Numbered from the stretch's first letter, positions 18,409 to 27,341 are shown. The stretch is DNA of 64,000 nt from Pseudomonas inefficax (GCF_900277125.1 NZ_OPYN01000123.1:84912-148911), one strand, 5' to 3'. The notes: generated from the sequence alone by a model not told the origin. Translations and numbers: made by a program.

Positions 18409-21400
18409 GCATGGTTCTCCAGCGAGTGGGCGCGTTCGGCCTTGCGGGCCTGGCGACGCTCGACGAAACGGCGAATCAGGAAGAAGAACACCGGGGTCAG
18501 GAACAGGCCGAACACGGTCACACCGATCATCCCCGAGAACACCGCCACACCCATGGCATGGCGCATTTCAGAACCTGCACCGGAGCTGAACACCAGTGGA
18601 ACCACACCCATGATGAAGGCGATCGAGGTCATCAGGATCGGCCGCAGACGCAAGCGGCAGGCTTCCAGTACCGCAGCCAGCGGGTCGAGCCCCTTGGCTT
18701 GTTCGTCCTTGGCGAACTCGACGATCAGGATCGCGTTCTTGCACGCCAGGCCCACCAGTACGATCAGGCCGATCTGGGTGAAGATGTTGTTGTCACCCCC
18801 CGACACGATCACCCCGGTGATGGCCGACAGCAGGGTCATCGGTACGATCAGGATCACCGCCAGCGGCAGGCTCCAGCTTTCGTACTGGGCCGCAAGCACC
18901 AGGAAGGCCAGCAGCACGCACAGCGGGAAGACGAACAGTGCAGTGTTACCCGAGAGGATCTGCTGGTAGGTCAGGTCGGTCCACTCGAAGGTCATGCCGT
19001 TGGGCAATTCCTCTTTCAGCAGCTTCTCGATCGCTGCCTCGGCCTGGCCGGAGCTGTAGCCTGGGGCAGCGGCGCCGTTGATTTCGGCGGTGATGAAGCC
19101 GTTGTAGTGCATCACACGGTCAGGCCCGGAGGTGTCGCTGACCTTGAGGAAGGTCGCCAGCGGGATCATCTCGCCGAGGTTGTTGCGCACCTTCAACTGG
19201 CCGATCTGCTCGGCATCGAGGCGGAACTGCTGCTCGGCCTGGACATTGACCTGGTAGGTACGGCCAAAGCGGTTGAAGTCGTTGGTGTACAGAGAGCCCA
19301 GGTAGACCTGCAGGGTGTCGAAGATGTCGGTGATCGCCACACCGTGGGTCTTGGCCTTTTCCCGGTCGATGGCGGCATCGACCTGCGGCACGTTGACCTG
19401 GTAGCTGGTGAACAGGCCCGCCAGTTCCGGCACGTTGTGGCTCTTGGCGATGATGTTCTGGGTTTCCTTGTACAGCGCTTCGTAGCCCAGGTTGCCACGG
19501 TCTTCGATCTGCAGGCGGAAGCCGCCGATGGTGCCCAGGCCTTGTACCGGCGGTGGCGGGAAGATCGCGATGTAGGCGTCCTGGATGTCGGCGAACTGGG
19601 CATTGAGCGCGGCAGCAATGGCTGCAGCCGACTGGCTCGGGTCCTTGCGCTCGTCGAAAGGCTTGAGCGGGGTGAACACGATGCCGCTGTTAGGGCTGTT
19701 GGTGAAACCGTTGATCGACAGGCCAGGGAAGGCCACCGAGTCGGCCACGCCAGGCTGCTTCAGGGCAATTTCGCTCATGCGCTTGATGACTGCCTCGGTA
19801 CGGTCGAGGCTGGCGGCGTCAGGCAGCTGGGCGAAGGCTACCAGGTACTGCTTGTCCTGGGCCGGCACGAAACCGGTCGGGGTGGACGAGAAGCCCAGGT
19901 AGGTCAGGCCCATCAGGCCGGCATACACGAACAGCGCGATACCGCTGGAGCGGATGACCCGGCGCACACCGCCGACATAGCCGTGGCTGGCGCGGTCGAA
20001 GAAGCGGTTGAACGGTGCGAACAGCCAGCTGCCCAGCAGTTTTTCCAGGAACCGCGAGAAACGGTCCTTGGGCGCGTGGTGGTCCTTCAGCAGCACGGCA
20101 GCCAGGGCCGGCGACAGGGTCAGCGAGTTGAACGCCGAGATCACCGTGGAAATGGCGATGGTCAGGGCGAACTGCTTGTAGAACTGCCCGGTCAGGCCGG
20201 AAATGAACGCAGCAGGTACGAACACGGCGCACAGCACCAGCGCGGTGGCGATGATCGGCCCGGTGACTTCGCTCATGGCCTTTTGCGTGGCTTCCAGCGG
20301 TTTCAGGCCAAGCCCGATATTACGTTCGACGTTCTCTACCACAACGATGGCGTCGTCCACCACGATACCGATGGCCAGGACCAGGCCGAACAAGGACAGC
20401 GCGTTGAGCGAGAAGCCGAACAGGTGCATTACCGCAAAGGTACCGATCAACGATACCGGCACGGCCATCAGCGGGATGATCGAGGCACGCCAGGTCTGCA
20501 GGAACAGGATGACGACCAGCACGACCAGCACCAGCGCTTCGAACAGGGTGTGCACCACGGCTTCGATGGAACCACGGACGAACACGGTCGGGTCATAGAC
20601 GATGCTGTAGTCCATGCCCTCGGGGAAGTCCTTCTTCAGCTCGGCCATCTTCGCCCGCACTTCGTCGGAGATCTCGATGGCGTTGGAGCCTGGGCGCTGG
20701 AAGATCGGGATGGCCACTGCCGGCTGGTTGTTCAGCAGCGAACGCAGGGCGTACTGGCTGGAACCGAGTTCGACCCGGGCGATGTCCTTCAGGCGGGTGA
20801 TTTCGCCATCGGCACCGGCGCGGATGATGATGTTCTCGAACTCTTCCTCGTTGACCAGGCGGCCCTGGGTGTTGATCGACAGCTGGAAGCTGGTCGAACC
20901 CGGGGCGGGTGGGGCGCCCAGCTGGCCGGCGGCCACCTGGCGGTTCTGCTCGCGGATCGCAGCCACCACATCACTGGCGGTGAGGTTGCGCGAAGCGGTC
21001 TTGTTCGGGTCCAGCCACACGCGCAGCGAGTAGTCGCCCATGCCGAACAGCTGCACATCGCCCACGCCGCCCAGGCGCGCCAGCTCGTCCTTGATGTTGA
21101 GGATGGCGTAGTTGGACAGGTAGAGCATGTCGTAGCGGTTGTCCGGCGAGGTCAGGTGCACGACCATGGTCAGGTCGGGCGAGGCCTTGTCGACGGTGAT
21201 ACCGATGCGGGTCACTTCCTCTGGCAGCTTGGGCTGGGTACGGGTGACGCGGTTCTGCACCTGCACCTGGGCATTGTCCAGGTCGGTGCCCAGGGCGAAG
21301 GTGATGGTCAGCGTCAGCTTGCCATCAGCGGTGGACTGGGAGGACATGTAGAGCATGTTCTCCACGCCGGTAATCGCCTGCTCCAATGGCGCGGCGACGG

Positions 21401-21584
21401 TTTCGCCGATGACCTTGGGGTTGGCGCCGGGGAAGTTGGCGCGCACCACCACGGTGGGTGGCACCACTTCGGGGTATTCGCTGATCGGCAGCTGGAACAG
21501 CGAGATCGAACCCGCGATCAGCAGCACCAGCGACAGCACCGCGGCGAAGATCGGCCGGGTAATGAAGAATTTCGAGAAGTTCAT
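18405..21584 (-). CDS. mexF: RND efflux pump inner-membrane transporter, MexF-like
   Basis: A 1059-residue proton-driven transporter of the HAE1 RND family at full length. The N-terminus is MNFSKFFITRPIFAAVLSLVLLI. The paired aspartates of transmembrane helix 4 are present (GIVVDDAIVVVENVER). Two large periplasmic loops and twelve membrane helices follow the family pattern, including RLRPILMTSIAFIMGVVPLV. MexF-type pumps export chloramphenicol, fluoroquinolones, trimethoprim and quinolone-type signals. The specific substrates here are inferred from similarity. It is the middle gene of a three-gene operon, 12 bases after mexE. Confidence 0.95.
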   Translation of the reverse strand: MNFSKFFITRPIFAAVLSLVLLIAGSISLFQLPISEYPEVVPPTVVVRANFPGANPKVIGETVAAPLEQAITGVENMLYMSSQSTADGKLTLTITFALGTDLDNAQVQVQNRVTRTQPKLPEEVTRIGITVDKASPDLTMVVHLTSPDNRYDMLYLSNYAILNIKDELARLGGVGDVQLFGMGDYSLRVWLDPNKTASRNLTASDVVAAIREQNRQVAAGQLGAPPAPGSTSFQLSINTQGRLVNEEEFENIIIRAGADGEITRLKDIARVELGSSQYALRSLLNNQPAVAIPIFQRPGSNAIEISDEVRAKMAELKKDFPEGMDYSIVYDPTVFVRGSIEAVVHTLFEALVLVVLVVILFLQTWRASIIPLMAVPVSLIGTFAVMHLFGFSLNALSLFGLVLAIGIVVDDAIVVVENVERNIGLGLKPLEATQKAMSEVTGPIIATALVLCAVFVPAAFISGLTGQFYKQFALTIAISTVISAFNSLTLSPALAAVLLKDHHAPKDRFSRFLEKLLGSWLFAPFNRFFDRASHGYVGGVRRVIRSSGIALFVYAGLMGLTYLGFSSTPTGFVPAQDKQYLVAFAQLPDAASLDRTEAVIKRMSEIALKQPGVADSVAFPGLSINGFTNSPNSGIVFTPLKPFDERKDPSQSAAAIAAALNAQFADIQDAYIAIFPPPPVQGLGTIGGFRLQIEDRGNLGYEALYKETQNIIAKSHNVPELAGLFTSYQVNVPQVDAAIDREKAKTHGVAITDIFDTLQVYLGSLYTNDFNRFGRTYQVNVQAEQQFRLDAEQIGQLKVRNNLGEMIPLATFLKVSDTSGPDRVMHYNGFITAEINGAAAPGYSSGQAEAAIEKLLKEELPNGMTFEWTDLTYQQILSGNTALFVFPLCVLLAFLVLAAQYESWSLPLAVILIVPMTLLSAITGVIVSGGDNNIFTQIGLIVLVGLACKNAILIVEFAKDEQAKGLDPLAAVLEACRLRLRPILMTSIAFIMGVVPLVFSSGAGSEMRHAMGVAVFSGMIGVTVFGLFLTPVFFFLIRRFVERRQARKAERAHSLENHA

Positions 21585-21596
21585 CGGTGTGGTCCC

Positions 21597-22838
21597 TTAA
21601 CCGCGTGGCGCCTGGGCGCTGGCGACTTTCACGTTGTTGCCCGCCACCTTTGGCGCCGGGTTGCTGGCCTCCAGGGCCTGGCGCTGCTGGGCGAGGGCGG
21701 CGAGGGTCTGCTCGCTGGCCATCGGTGTCTCTTGCGGGGTGACCGGTGAGCCAGGGCGCACGCGCTGCAGGCCCTTGACCACGATGCGGTCGTCCTTGCC
21801 CAGGCCGCTGCGCACGATGCGCAGGCCTTCCAGCTTCGGCCCCAGCTCGACAGCGCGGTAGGCGGCCTTGTTGTCCTTGTCCATGACCAGCACGAACTTC
21901 TTGCCAAGGTCGGTGCCCACGGCTTCGTCGTTGATCAGCACGGCCTGGTACTGGGCGCTGCCTACCAGCTTCAGGCGTGCGTACAGGCCTGGGGTGAACT
22001 GGCCATCGCTGTTGTCGAACACCGCACGGCCACGGATGGTGCCGGTACGCGGGTTGACCTGGTTGTCGACGAAGTTCATCTGGCCCAGGTGCGGGTTGCC
22101 GGTTTCGTTGGTCAGGCCCAGGTACACCGGGGTGCTCTGGCCACGCTGGCCTTCGCGGGCCAGCTGGGTGTACTTGAGGTACACGCGCTCGTCGGCGTCG
22201 AAGTAGGCGTACACCTTGTCGGTGGAGACCACGCTGGTCAGCGGCGTGACATCGGCGGTGACGATGTTGCCGGCGGTGAACTGGGCGCGGCTGACGCGGC
22301 CGCTGATGGGCGCGGTGACACGGGTGAAGCTGAGGTTCAGGCGTGCCAGGTCGAGCTGCGCCTGGATCGCGTCGACCCCGGCGCGGGCTTCGGCGGCGGC
22401 GCTGCTGCGCGATTCGGCCAGCTCTGCGGAAATGGCATTGCTGTCACGCAGGCGTTCGCCACGGCGGGCTTCGTTGGCGCTGCGGATGGCGGTGGCCTTG
22501 GCTTGCTGTAGCTGGGCTTCGAGGCGGCGGACCTCTGCCTGGAACGGGCGAGGGTCGATCTGGAACAGCAGATCGCCTTTCTTGACCTGGGCGCCTTCAG
22601 TGAAGGCCACCAGATCGATCTGGCCGGACACCCGTGGGCGTACCTCGACGGTTTCCGGGGCTTCGAGGCGGCCGGTGAACTCGTCCCATTCGTTGATCGG
22701 TTGCTCGATCACCTTGGCCACACTGACCTTCGGCGCGGCGGGAGCCTGCACCGCGTCGGGGGTTCGACCGCAAGCGCTGATCACCACCACTGCCAGGGCA
22801 GCGAGGGGGAAGCGCAAGGGTTTGAGTGATTGTTCCAT
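21597..22838 (-). CDS. mexE: RND efflux periplasmic adaptor lipoprotein, MexE-like
   Basis: A 413-residue membrane-fusion protein. It starts at an ATG preceded by GGAG six bases away; the frame extends upstream but without a ribosome site. Signal sequence with lipobox ISAC (cysteine near residue 23) anchors it to the inner membrane. The adaptor motifs follow: GRLEAPETVEVRPRVSGQID, the coiled-coil hairpin (RRLEAQLQQAKATAIRSANEARRGERL) and TRVTAPISGRVSRAQFTAGNIV. It links MexF with OprN. A LysR-type site ATC-N9-GAT lies about 85 bases before the ATG, matching the nod-box type used by MexT. No mexT gene is adjacent. Confidence 0.93.
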   Translation of the reverse strand: MEQSLKPLRFPLAALAVVVISACGRTPDAVQAPAAPKVSVAKVIEQPINEWDEFTGRLEAPETVEVRPRVSGQIDLVAFTEGAQVKKGDLLFQIDPRPFQAEVRRLEAQLQQAKATAIRSANEARRGERLRDSNAISAELAESRSSAAAEARAGVDAIQAQLDLARLNLSFTRVTAPISGRVSRAQFTAGNIVTADVTPLTSVVSTDKVYAYFDADERVYLKYTQLAREGQRGQSTPVYLGLTNETGNPHLGQMNFVDNQVNPRTGTIRGRAVFDNSDGQFTPGLYARLKLVGSAQYQAVLINDEAVGTDLGKKFVLVMDKDNKAAYRAVELGPKLEGLRIVRSGLGKDDRIVVKGLQRVRPGSPVTPQETPMASEQTLAALAQQRQALEASNPAPKVAGNNVKVASAQAPRG

Positions 22839-22922
22839 GGAGAACTCCGCCAATGTATTAGTAGTGGGCGGAGTGTGAGTGTCTTGCGCGTGATGCACGA
22901 ATCGAACGGGCCGAAGGTTATT

Positions 22923-22937
22923 ATCACGATGAATGAT
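22923..22937 (-). promoter_or_regulatory. MexT-type ATC-N9-GAT box upstream of mexE
   Basis: ATCACGATGAATGAT is a near palindrome with T-N11-A geometry and fits the ATC-N9-GAT pattern described for MexT operators. It is placed 85-100 bases upstream of the mexE start, a normal activator position. The assignment to MexT is inference. Confidence 0.5.
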
Positions 22938-22991
22938 ATGTGAGGATCAGTCATCGATTTTGGGCATGTTCGCAAGCGATCCGCTTACCCT

Positions 22992-23076
22992 GTGGGAGCG
23001 GCTTCAGCCGCGAAGAATCCAGCGCGGTGCATGGCACCGGCTGCGCCGGTGTTCGCGGCTGAAGCCGCTCCCACAG
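22992..23076. repeat. Inverted REP pair between mexE and gspF
   Basis: GTGGGAGCGGCTTCAGCCGC pairs with GCGGCTGAAGCCGCTCCCAC around a spacer carrying GGCACCGGCTGCGCCGGTG. The surrounding gap 22839-23145 otherwise holds only the mexE promoter region and the tail of gspF. A near-identical spacer is present in the pair at 25580. Confidence 0.85.
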
Positions 23077-23145
23077 GAACCCTGCTGATTCAACAAGTCG
23101 TATGCAGTTCCGTGACAGCGGCGCGCTTGGTCCTGCAGTGGCTAC

Positions 23146-24336
23146 TCAGTGAATGCTCGAGGCCAGTTCGAAGATCGGCATGTACATCAGGATCACGATC
23201 AGGCCGATCAGCAGGCCGATGAAGGTCATCAGCAGTGGTTCGAACAGCTTGACGAACCATTCCACCCAGCGGCCGATTTCCTGGTCATGGAAGTCGGCGC
23301 AGCGCTCCAGCATCTCGCCCAGGTTGCCGGACTGCTCGCCGGCCCGCAGCAGGCGCAAAGATACCGGTGTGACCAGTTGCCCCGCTTCCAGCGCGTCGGA
23401 CAGCGGCAGCCCTTCGCCGACCCGCTGGCTGGCGTGTTCCAGGCCTTGGGCCGCCGCGCTGCCGAGCAGGCCGCGGGCCATGCCCATGGCGGTGAGGATG
23501 GGGATGCCGCCTTGCAGCAGGATGCCCAGCGAGCGGTAGAAGCGCGCCAGTTCGTACATCATCAGGCGTTGGTGCAGTGCAGGCAGGCGCCGCAACTGGC
23601 ACGCTGCCCAGCGCCGCACCCGTGGCTGGCGACGCAGCAGCCACAGCGTCGTGACCACGCCGACGGCGCCCAGCGCCAGCGGCAATTGCTGGGCATGCAG
23701 GAACAAGCCGATCTGCATCAGCAGCCGAGACAGCCAGGGCAACTCGGTGCCCATGCCCTCGAATACCTGGCTGAAACGCGGCACCACGTAGCCAAGCAGG
23801 AACAGCACCACGCCACCGCCCACCAACAACAGCAGCAACGGGTACACCGAGGCGCCCACCAGCTTCTGCCGTACCAGGTCCAGGCGCTGGCGGTAGCTGA
23901 TGTAGCGGGCGAGGGCGTCGCCCAGCGCGCCGGTTCGCTCGCTGGATTGCACCAGCGCTACGTACAGTGGCGGGAACACCCGTGGCTGCTGGCCCAGGGC
24001 CTGGGACAGCGAGCGGCCTTCGTACAGTTGGCGGACCAGTTCGCCGAGCACTTTGCGCGTTGCGGCAGCGGGGGCCTTTTCGGCCAGGCTTTCCAGTGCG
24101 TCGATCAGCGGCAGGCCGGCGTTGAGCAGGGTCGAAAGTTCCTGGCTGAACAGCACCAGGTCAAAGCTTGCTTCACGGCGCCAGGCCATGCCGCGCAAGA
24201 CGCCGCCGTGGCCACGCAGGGTGAGTACGCGCAGGCCCTGGTCCTCGGCCTGGCGGCGAGCCTGGTCGGCGTCCTCGGCGTCGATCTGCAACTGCACCAC
24301 ACCCTGCCTGCCCAGGGCCTTGAGGCTGTAGCGCAT
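23146..24336 (-). CDS. gspF: Type II secretion/pilus assembly inner-membrane platform protein GspF
   Basis: A 396-residue inner-membrane protein with two T2SSF domains (FSQELSTLLNAGLPLIDALESLA at about residue 70 and ELARFYRSLGILLQGGIPILTAMGMA at about 270) and three membrane segments, as in GspF/PilC. GspF organises the assembly platform that extends the pseudopilus. GGGAG sits eight bases before the ATG at 24336; a longer open frame upstream overlaps gspG and is rejected. It is the second gene of a two-gene unit with gspG. No gspE, gspD or other partners lie in the window, so it must work with components encoded elsewhere or be a relic. Confidence 0.9.
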   Translation of the reverse strand: MRYSLKALGRQGVVQLQIDAEDADQARRQAEDQGLRVLTLRGHGGVLRGMAWRREASFDLVLFSQELSTLLNAGLPLIDALESLAEKAPAAATRKVLGELVRQLYEGRSLSQALGQQPRVFPPLYVALVQSSERTGALGDALARYISYRQRLDLVRQKLVGASVYPLLLLLVGGGVVLFLLGYVVPRFSQVFEGMGTELPWLSRLLMQIGLFLHAQQLPLALGAVGVVTTLWLLRRQPRVRRWAACQLRRLPALHQRLMMYELARFYRSLGILLQGGIPILTAMGMARGLLGSAAAQGLEHASQRVGEGLPLSDALEAGQLVTPVSLRLLRAGEQSGNLGEMLERCADFHDQEIGRWVEWFVKLFEPLLMTFIGLLIGLIVILMYMPIFELASSIH

Positions 24337-24347
24337 GGCCGTTCTCC

Positions 24348-24773
24348 CTACTGCCAACTGGTGATTTCGGCGTTTTCCCCGTCGCCACCGGGCTGGCCAT
24401 CCTTGCCCATCGACAGCAGGTCGTACTCGCCGCCGTTTTCGCCAGGTTGCCGGTAAATGTACGCGCGGCCCCACGGGTCCTGCGGCACGGCCTTCTGCAG
24501 GTACGGGCCAGTCCAGCGCGCTTCGCCACTGGGGGCGACCACCAGGGCCTGCAGGCCTTGCTCGCTGCTGGGGTAGTGGCCGACTTCCAGGCGGTACAGG
24601 TCCAGCGCCTTGCTCAGGCCCTCTATCTGCGCCCGCGCCACTTTGGCCTCGGAGCGGCCGAGCTGGCTGAAGTACTTGGGCGCGACGATCCCGGCCAACA
24701 GGCCGAGCACCACCAGGACTACCAGGAGTTCGAGCAGGGTGAAGCCACGTTGGGGGTTGGTTCTGCGCTGCAT
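24348..24773 (-). CDS. gspG: Type II secretion major pseudopilin GspG
   Basis: A 141-residue prepilin. The leader peptidase site is clear: QRGFTLLELLVVLVVLGLLAGIVAP, with cleavage after Gly9 and Glu5 of the mature protein present. The C-terminal GspG domain has the typical YPSSEQGLQALV, WTGPYLQK and DPWGRAYIYRQPGENGGEYDLLSMGKDGQPGG, including the calcium-site region. GGAGG lies about eight bases before the ATG at 24773. It precedes gspF by 11 bases. Candidate sigma54 promoter elements and a palindrome shared with other loci lie between it and the divergent transglycosylase gene. Confidence 0.93.
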   Translation of the reverse strand: MQRRTNPQRGFTLLELLVVLVVLGLLAGIVAPKYFSQLGRSEAKVARAQIEGLSKALDLYRLEVGHYPSSEQGLQALVVAPSGEARWTGPYLQKAVPQDPWGRAYIYRQPGENGGEYDLLSMGKDGQPGGDGENAEITSWQ

Positions 24774-24806
24774 GGTGAAGCCCTCCGCTGCATGGAGACA
24801 AGCTTT

Positions 24807-24822
24807 TGGCAAGCCCCATGCA
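24807..24822 (+). promoter_or_regulatory. Candidate sigma54 promoter toward the lytic transglycosylase
   Basis: TGGCAAGCCCCATGCA has the invariant GG-N10-GC spacing of -24/-12 promoters and two mismatches to TGGCACG-N4-TTGCA. The predicted start would leave a leader of about 125 bases. It overlaps a weaker element on the other strand, so only one may be real. Confidence 0.4.
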
Positions 24823-24834
24823 ACAGCCGTGCAC
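24818..24834 (-). promoter_or_regulatory. Candidate sigma54 promoter toward gspG
   Basis: On the minus strand GTGCACGGCTGTTGCAT matches GCACG-N4-TTGCAT of the -24/-12 consensus, but the first G of the GG pair is T. Transcription would start about 33 bases before gspG. The palindrome at 24923-24938 would then sit about 115-130 bases upstream, a normal place for an enhancer. Confidence 0.4.
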
Positions 24835-24922
24835 GCCTGCGCTGGCGCCTTGCATCATGCGGCATGCAAAGCGGCACAGTGCTTGCGTCGTGGTCATCGA
24901 CCTCGGGTTTTCCGGGGTATAT

Positions 24923-24938
24923 CCCCCAACATCGGGGG
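24923..24938. promoter_or_regulatory. Palindrome A: CCCCC-AACATC-GGGGG, putative activator site
   Basis: A perfect 5+6+5 inverted repeat between gspG and the divergent transglycosylase gene, overlapping a second one, GGGGTATATCCCC at 24914-24926. The CCCC-AACNNN-GGGG form recurs at 27342 and 55174, and with one mismatch at 25766. The likely binder is the NtrC-type regulator encoded at 29037, by inference. Confidence 0.6.
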
Positions 24939-24959
24939 TACCACGAAGAGGCGACCGAC

Positions 24960-25544
24960 ATGCGTGGACTCATTCTCGGTTTGATCTGGCTGGTGGCAGG
25001 TGCTGCCCAGGCCGATGTGTACATTTCCATCGACGCCAAGGGCAGCTACATACTGACCAACGTCCATCGACCGGGGCGCCTCTATGAAACGGTGATCAGC
25101 GAGCCGAAGGCCCAGGCCGGCCCGGCCAACGCGCAGCTGATCACCGGCCGCCCCTATGCCAAGCTGGTCGCCGCCGCGGCGCGTACCCATGACGTCCCCC
25201 CGGCGTTGCTGCATGCGGTGATCAAGGCCGAGTCCGGCTACAACCCCAAGGCCCGTTCGCCGGCGGGCGCGGTGGGGCTGATGCAATTGATGCCGGATAC
25301 CGCCCGCGAGATGGGCGTGGAAAACCGCCTGGACCCGGAAGACAACGTGCAGGGCGGGGCCCGCTACCTCAAGCGCATGCTCGACTTGTTCGACAATGAC
25401 ATCACTCTGGCCGTGGCGGCCTACAACGCTGGCCCGGATGCGGTGTTACGCCGTGGCGCGGTACCGCCATTCGCCGAGACTCGGCGCTACGTTCCCAATG
25501 TGCTGCGCGAATACCGCAGGTTGCAGGGGTTGGTGGGGGATTAG
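24960..25544 (+). CDS. Lytic transglycosylase, SLT domain
   Basis: A 194-residue secreted protein with an 18-residue signal peptide (LILGLIWLVAGAAQA). Residues 19-50 are a small DUF4124-like beta segment (DVYISIDAKGSYILTNV). The SLT domain starts near residue 65, with catalytic Glu in AVIKAESGYNPKARSPAGAVGLMQLMPDTA and the conserved AVAAYNAGPDAVLRRG. It would cleave peptidoglycan glycan strands to 1,6-anhydro products. AGAGG precedes the ATG. Such enzymes often open the wall for envelope-spanning machines, which fits its place opposite gspG-gspF. Confidence 0.9.
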   Translation: MRGLILGLIWLVAGAAQADVYISIDAKGSYILTNVHRPGRLYETVISEPKAQAGPANAQLITGRPYAKLVAAAARTHDVPPALLHAVIKAESGYNPKARSPAGAVGLMQLMPDTAREMGVENRLDPEDNVQGGARYLKRMLDLFDNDITLAVAAYNAGPDAVLRRGAVPPFAETRRYVPNVLREYRRLQGLVGD

Positions 25545-25579
25545 CCTTTATAACTGCCTTTAAATGCTGGCGCGGTCGC

Positions 25580-25665
25580 TGTGGGAGCGGGTTTACCCGC
25601 GAAGAATGCGACGCGGTGGATGGCACCGGCTGCGCCGGTGTTCGCGGGTAAACCCGCTCCCACAG
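25580..25665. repeat. Inverted REP pair upstream of the first histidine kinase
   Basis: GTGGGAGCGGGTTTACCCGC pairs with GCGGGTAAACCCGCTCCCAC around a spacer with GGCACCGGCTGCGCCGGTG, the same spacer type as at 22992. Confidence 0.88.
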
Positions 25666-25765
25666 GGATCGTGGGGGCATTTGGATTTTTGCAAGGCAGG
25701 TACATTCACCGCAATGACAGAAACCATACCCTTCGGCGGATGCCACCAAGCCGACCCAATGGTTT

Positions 25766-25779
25766 CCCCAACTCTGGGC
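25766..25779. promoter_or_regulatory. Palindrome B: CCCC-AACTCT-GGGC, imperfect copy of the shared site
   Basis: It lies 38 bases before the first histidine kinase gene. It has the same 4+6+4 geometry and AAC spacer start as palindromes A, C and D, with one mismatch in the right arm. I found no convincing sigma54 promoter beside it, so it is the weakest member of the set. Confidence 0.4.
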
Positions 25780-25816
25780 TATAACCTTCTGAAGGTGCCC
25801 AGTTGTGGAGTCCGTC

Positions 25817-27271
25817 ATGGACATCGCCCCTCGTTCCGACGCTATTGACGTACCCGCCGGTAACGAACTGGCCACCCCACGCAAGCCGTTCAACCTGCTG
25901 CGCTGGTACGCCTGGGTCAGCCTGGCCATCATCCTCTCGGTAGCGGTAGGGCTGGGGTTGATTTCCAGCCGTTTCATCATCGACGAAAGCATCGAACGCG
26001 ATGCCTTGCTCACCGCACAATTCATAACCTCCATCGCCGATGCCGAAGTGCGCCATGTGTCGATCCCCAATGTGCGCACCATGGGTGAACTGCTTGACCC
26101 GCGCGTCGACCGCGCCAACCTGCTCGACGTCGACCCGGACGCCCGGCGCAGGGCGCGTGGCGAGTTTCTCGACCACATCGCCCACCTGCCCGACATGCTG
26201 CTGGCCAACATCTATGCCCCGGACCGTACGGTGATCTGGTCCAGCAACCCCGCACTGGTCGGCAAGCTGATCGAAGGTGATGACGACCTGGAGCAGGCCT
26301 TCGAGTACAAGATGCGAGTCTCGGCCAGCTACCACAACTTCGAGCAGGCCCGCGCCGAACAGAAGTTCGTCATCCCACCCGAGCAGTTGTTCATCGAGAA
26401 CTACATTCCACTGTTCGATGCCGATGGCGAGCAGGTCACGGCGATGGTCGAGATCTACAAGGAGCCCCATGACCTGATCGTGCGCATCGAGCATGGCCTG
26501 ATCCTGATCTGGCTGGCGATCACCGTCGGCGCCGGGCTGGTCTATGTCGGCCTGTACGGCATCATGCACCGCGCCGCGCGCCTGCTGTCGGTGCAGCAGA
26601 AGCGACTGATCAGCAATGAAACCTACGTGGCATTGGGTGAGGTGTCTTCGGCGGTGGCCCACAGCCTGCGCAACCCACTGGCCAGCATCCGTTCCAGTGC
26701 CGAGCTGGCCCAGGCATTCGACGATGGCCCGGCGCAGCGCAATGTCAACGATATCATCAGCCAGGTCGACCGCATGTCGCAGTGGATCCGGCAGATGTTG
26801 CAGTCGTTGCGCCCGCTCAACGATGAGGCAGTGGCGGTGGATTTGCCGCTGGCATTGCAGGAAAGCCTGCAGACCTACGCGGTGCCGCTGGCGCGCGGTG
26901 GAGTGAGCCTGGACCTGCAACCTGTACCGGCGGTTCAGGTGCTGGGGCACCCGGTGTTACTGCGGCAGATTTTCAGCAGCCTGATCGCCAACGCCCTGGA
27001 GTCGATGGAGCACGGGGGGCGGTTGCGTGTCGAGGTGGTGCGTCACGACCGGCGTAACCTGACCCTGCGCCTGTCCGACAACGGCAAAGGCATGAACGAA
27101 GAGCAGCAGCGCATGGCCTTCCGGCCTTTCTTCACCACCAAGCAGGGTGGGCTGGGTGTGGGCCTGGTGTTGGTGAAACGCATCATGGAACGCTTCGGTG
27201 GCGGCGTGCGGCTTAGTAGCAGTGAAGGCCATGGCACCAGGGTTTCGCTGAGTTTCCGGCTGGTCAAATGA
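25817..27271 (+). CDS. Membrane sensor histidine kinase, first of two paralogues
   Basis: A 484-residue inner-membrane kinase. A membrane segment at about residues 28-50 (WVSLAIILSVAVGLGLISSRF), a periplasmic sensor of about 180 residues, and a second segment (ILIWLAITVGAGLVYVGLY) precede the kinase core. The phospho-histidine lies in SSAVAHSLRNPLASIRSSAEL; ATPase motifs are IANALESMEHGG, LSDNGKGM, FFTTKQGGLGVGLVLVKRIMERFGG. GGAG six bases before the ATG at 25817 decides the start over a GTG four codons earlier. It is closely similar along its whole length to the next gene, so both may feed the same NtrC-type regulator with different input. Confidence 0.9.
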   Translation: MDIAPRSDAIDVPAGNELATPRKPFNLLRWYAWVSLAIILSVAVGLGLISSRFIIDESIERDALLTAQFITSIADAEVRHVSIPNVRTMGELLDPRVDRANLLDVDPDARRRARGEFLDHIAHLPDMLLANIYAPDRTVIWSSNPALVGKLIEGDDDLEQAFEYKMRVSASYHNFEQARAEQKFVIPPEQLFIENYIPLFDADGEQVTAMVEIYKEPHDLIVRIEHGLILIWLAITVGAGLVYVGLYGIMHRAARLLSVQQKRLISNETYVALGEVSSAVAHSLRNPLASIRSSAELAQAFDDGPAQRNVNDIISQVDRMSQWIRQMLQSLRPLNDEAVAVDLPLALQESLQTYAVPLARGGVSLDLQPVPAVQVLGHPVLLRQIFSSLIANALESMEHGGRLRVEVVRHDRRNLTLRLSDNGKGMNEEQQRMAFRPFFTTKQGGLGVGLVLVKRIMERFGGGVRLSSSEGHGTRVSLSFRLVK

Positions 27272-27341
27272 TGCTATTTGACATAAGAAAGCTTGTATAA
27301 GATTTTGTTTATAAAGGATTTTGTCTTTTTTGGGTGAAAAT

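Noticed and set aside
18411..21749. A 1112-codon open frame on the plus strand opposite mexF
   Set aside because: It is exactly antisense to a textbook RND transporter, rich in His, Gln and Arg, with no recognisable domain. High-GC codon bias creates such mirror frames.
24337..24897. Upstream in-frame extension of gspF
   Set aside because: It overlaps all of gspG in another frame, and the T2SSF domain starts normally at the ATG at 24336.
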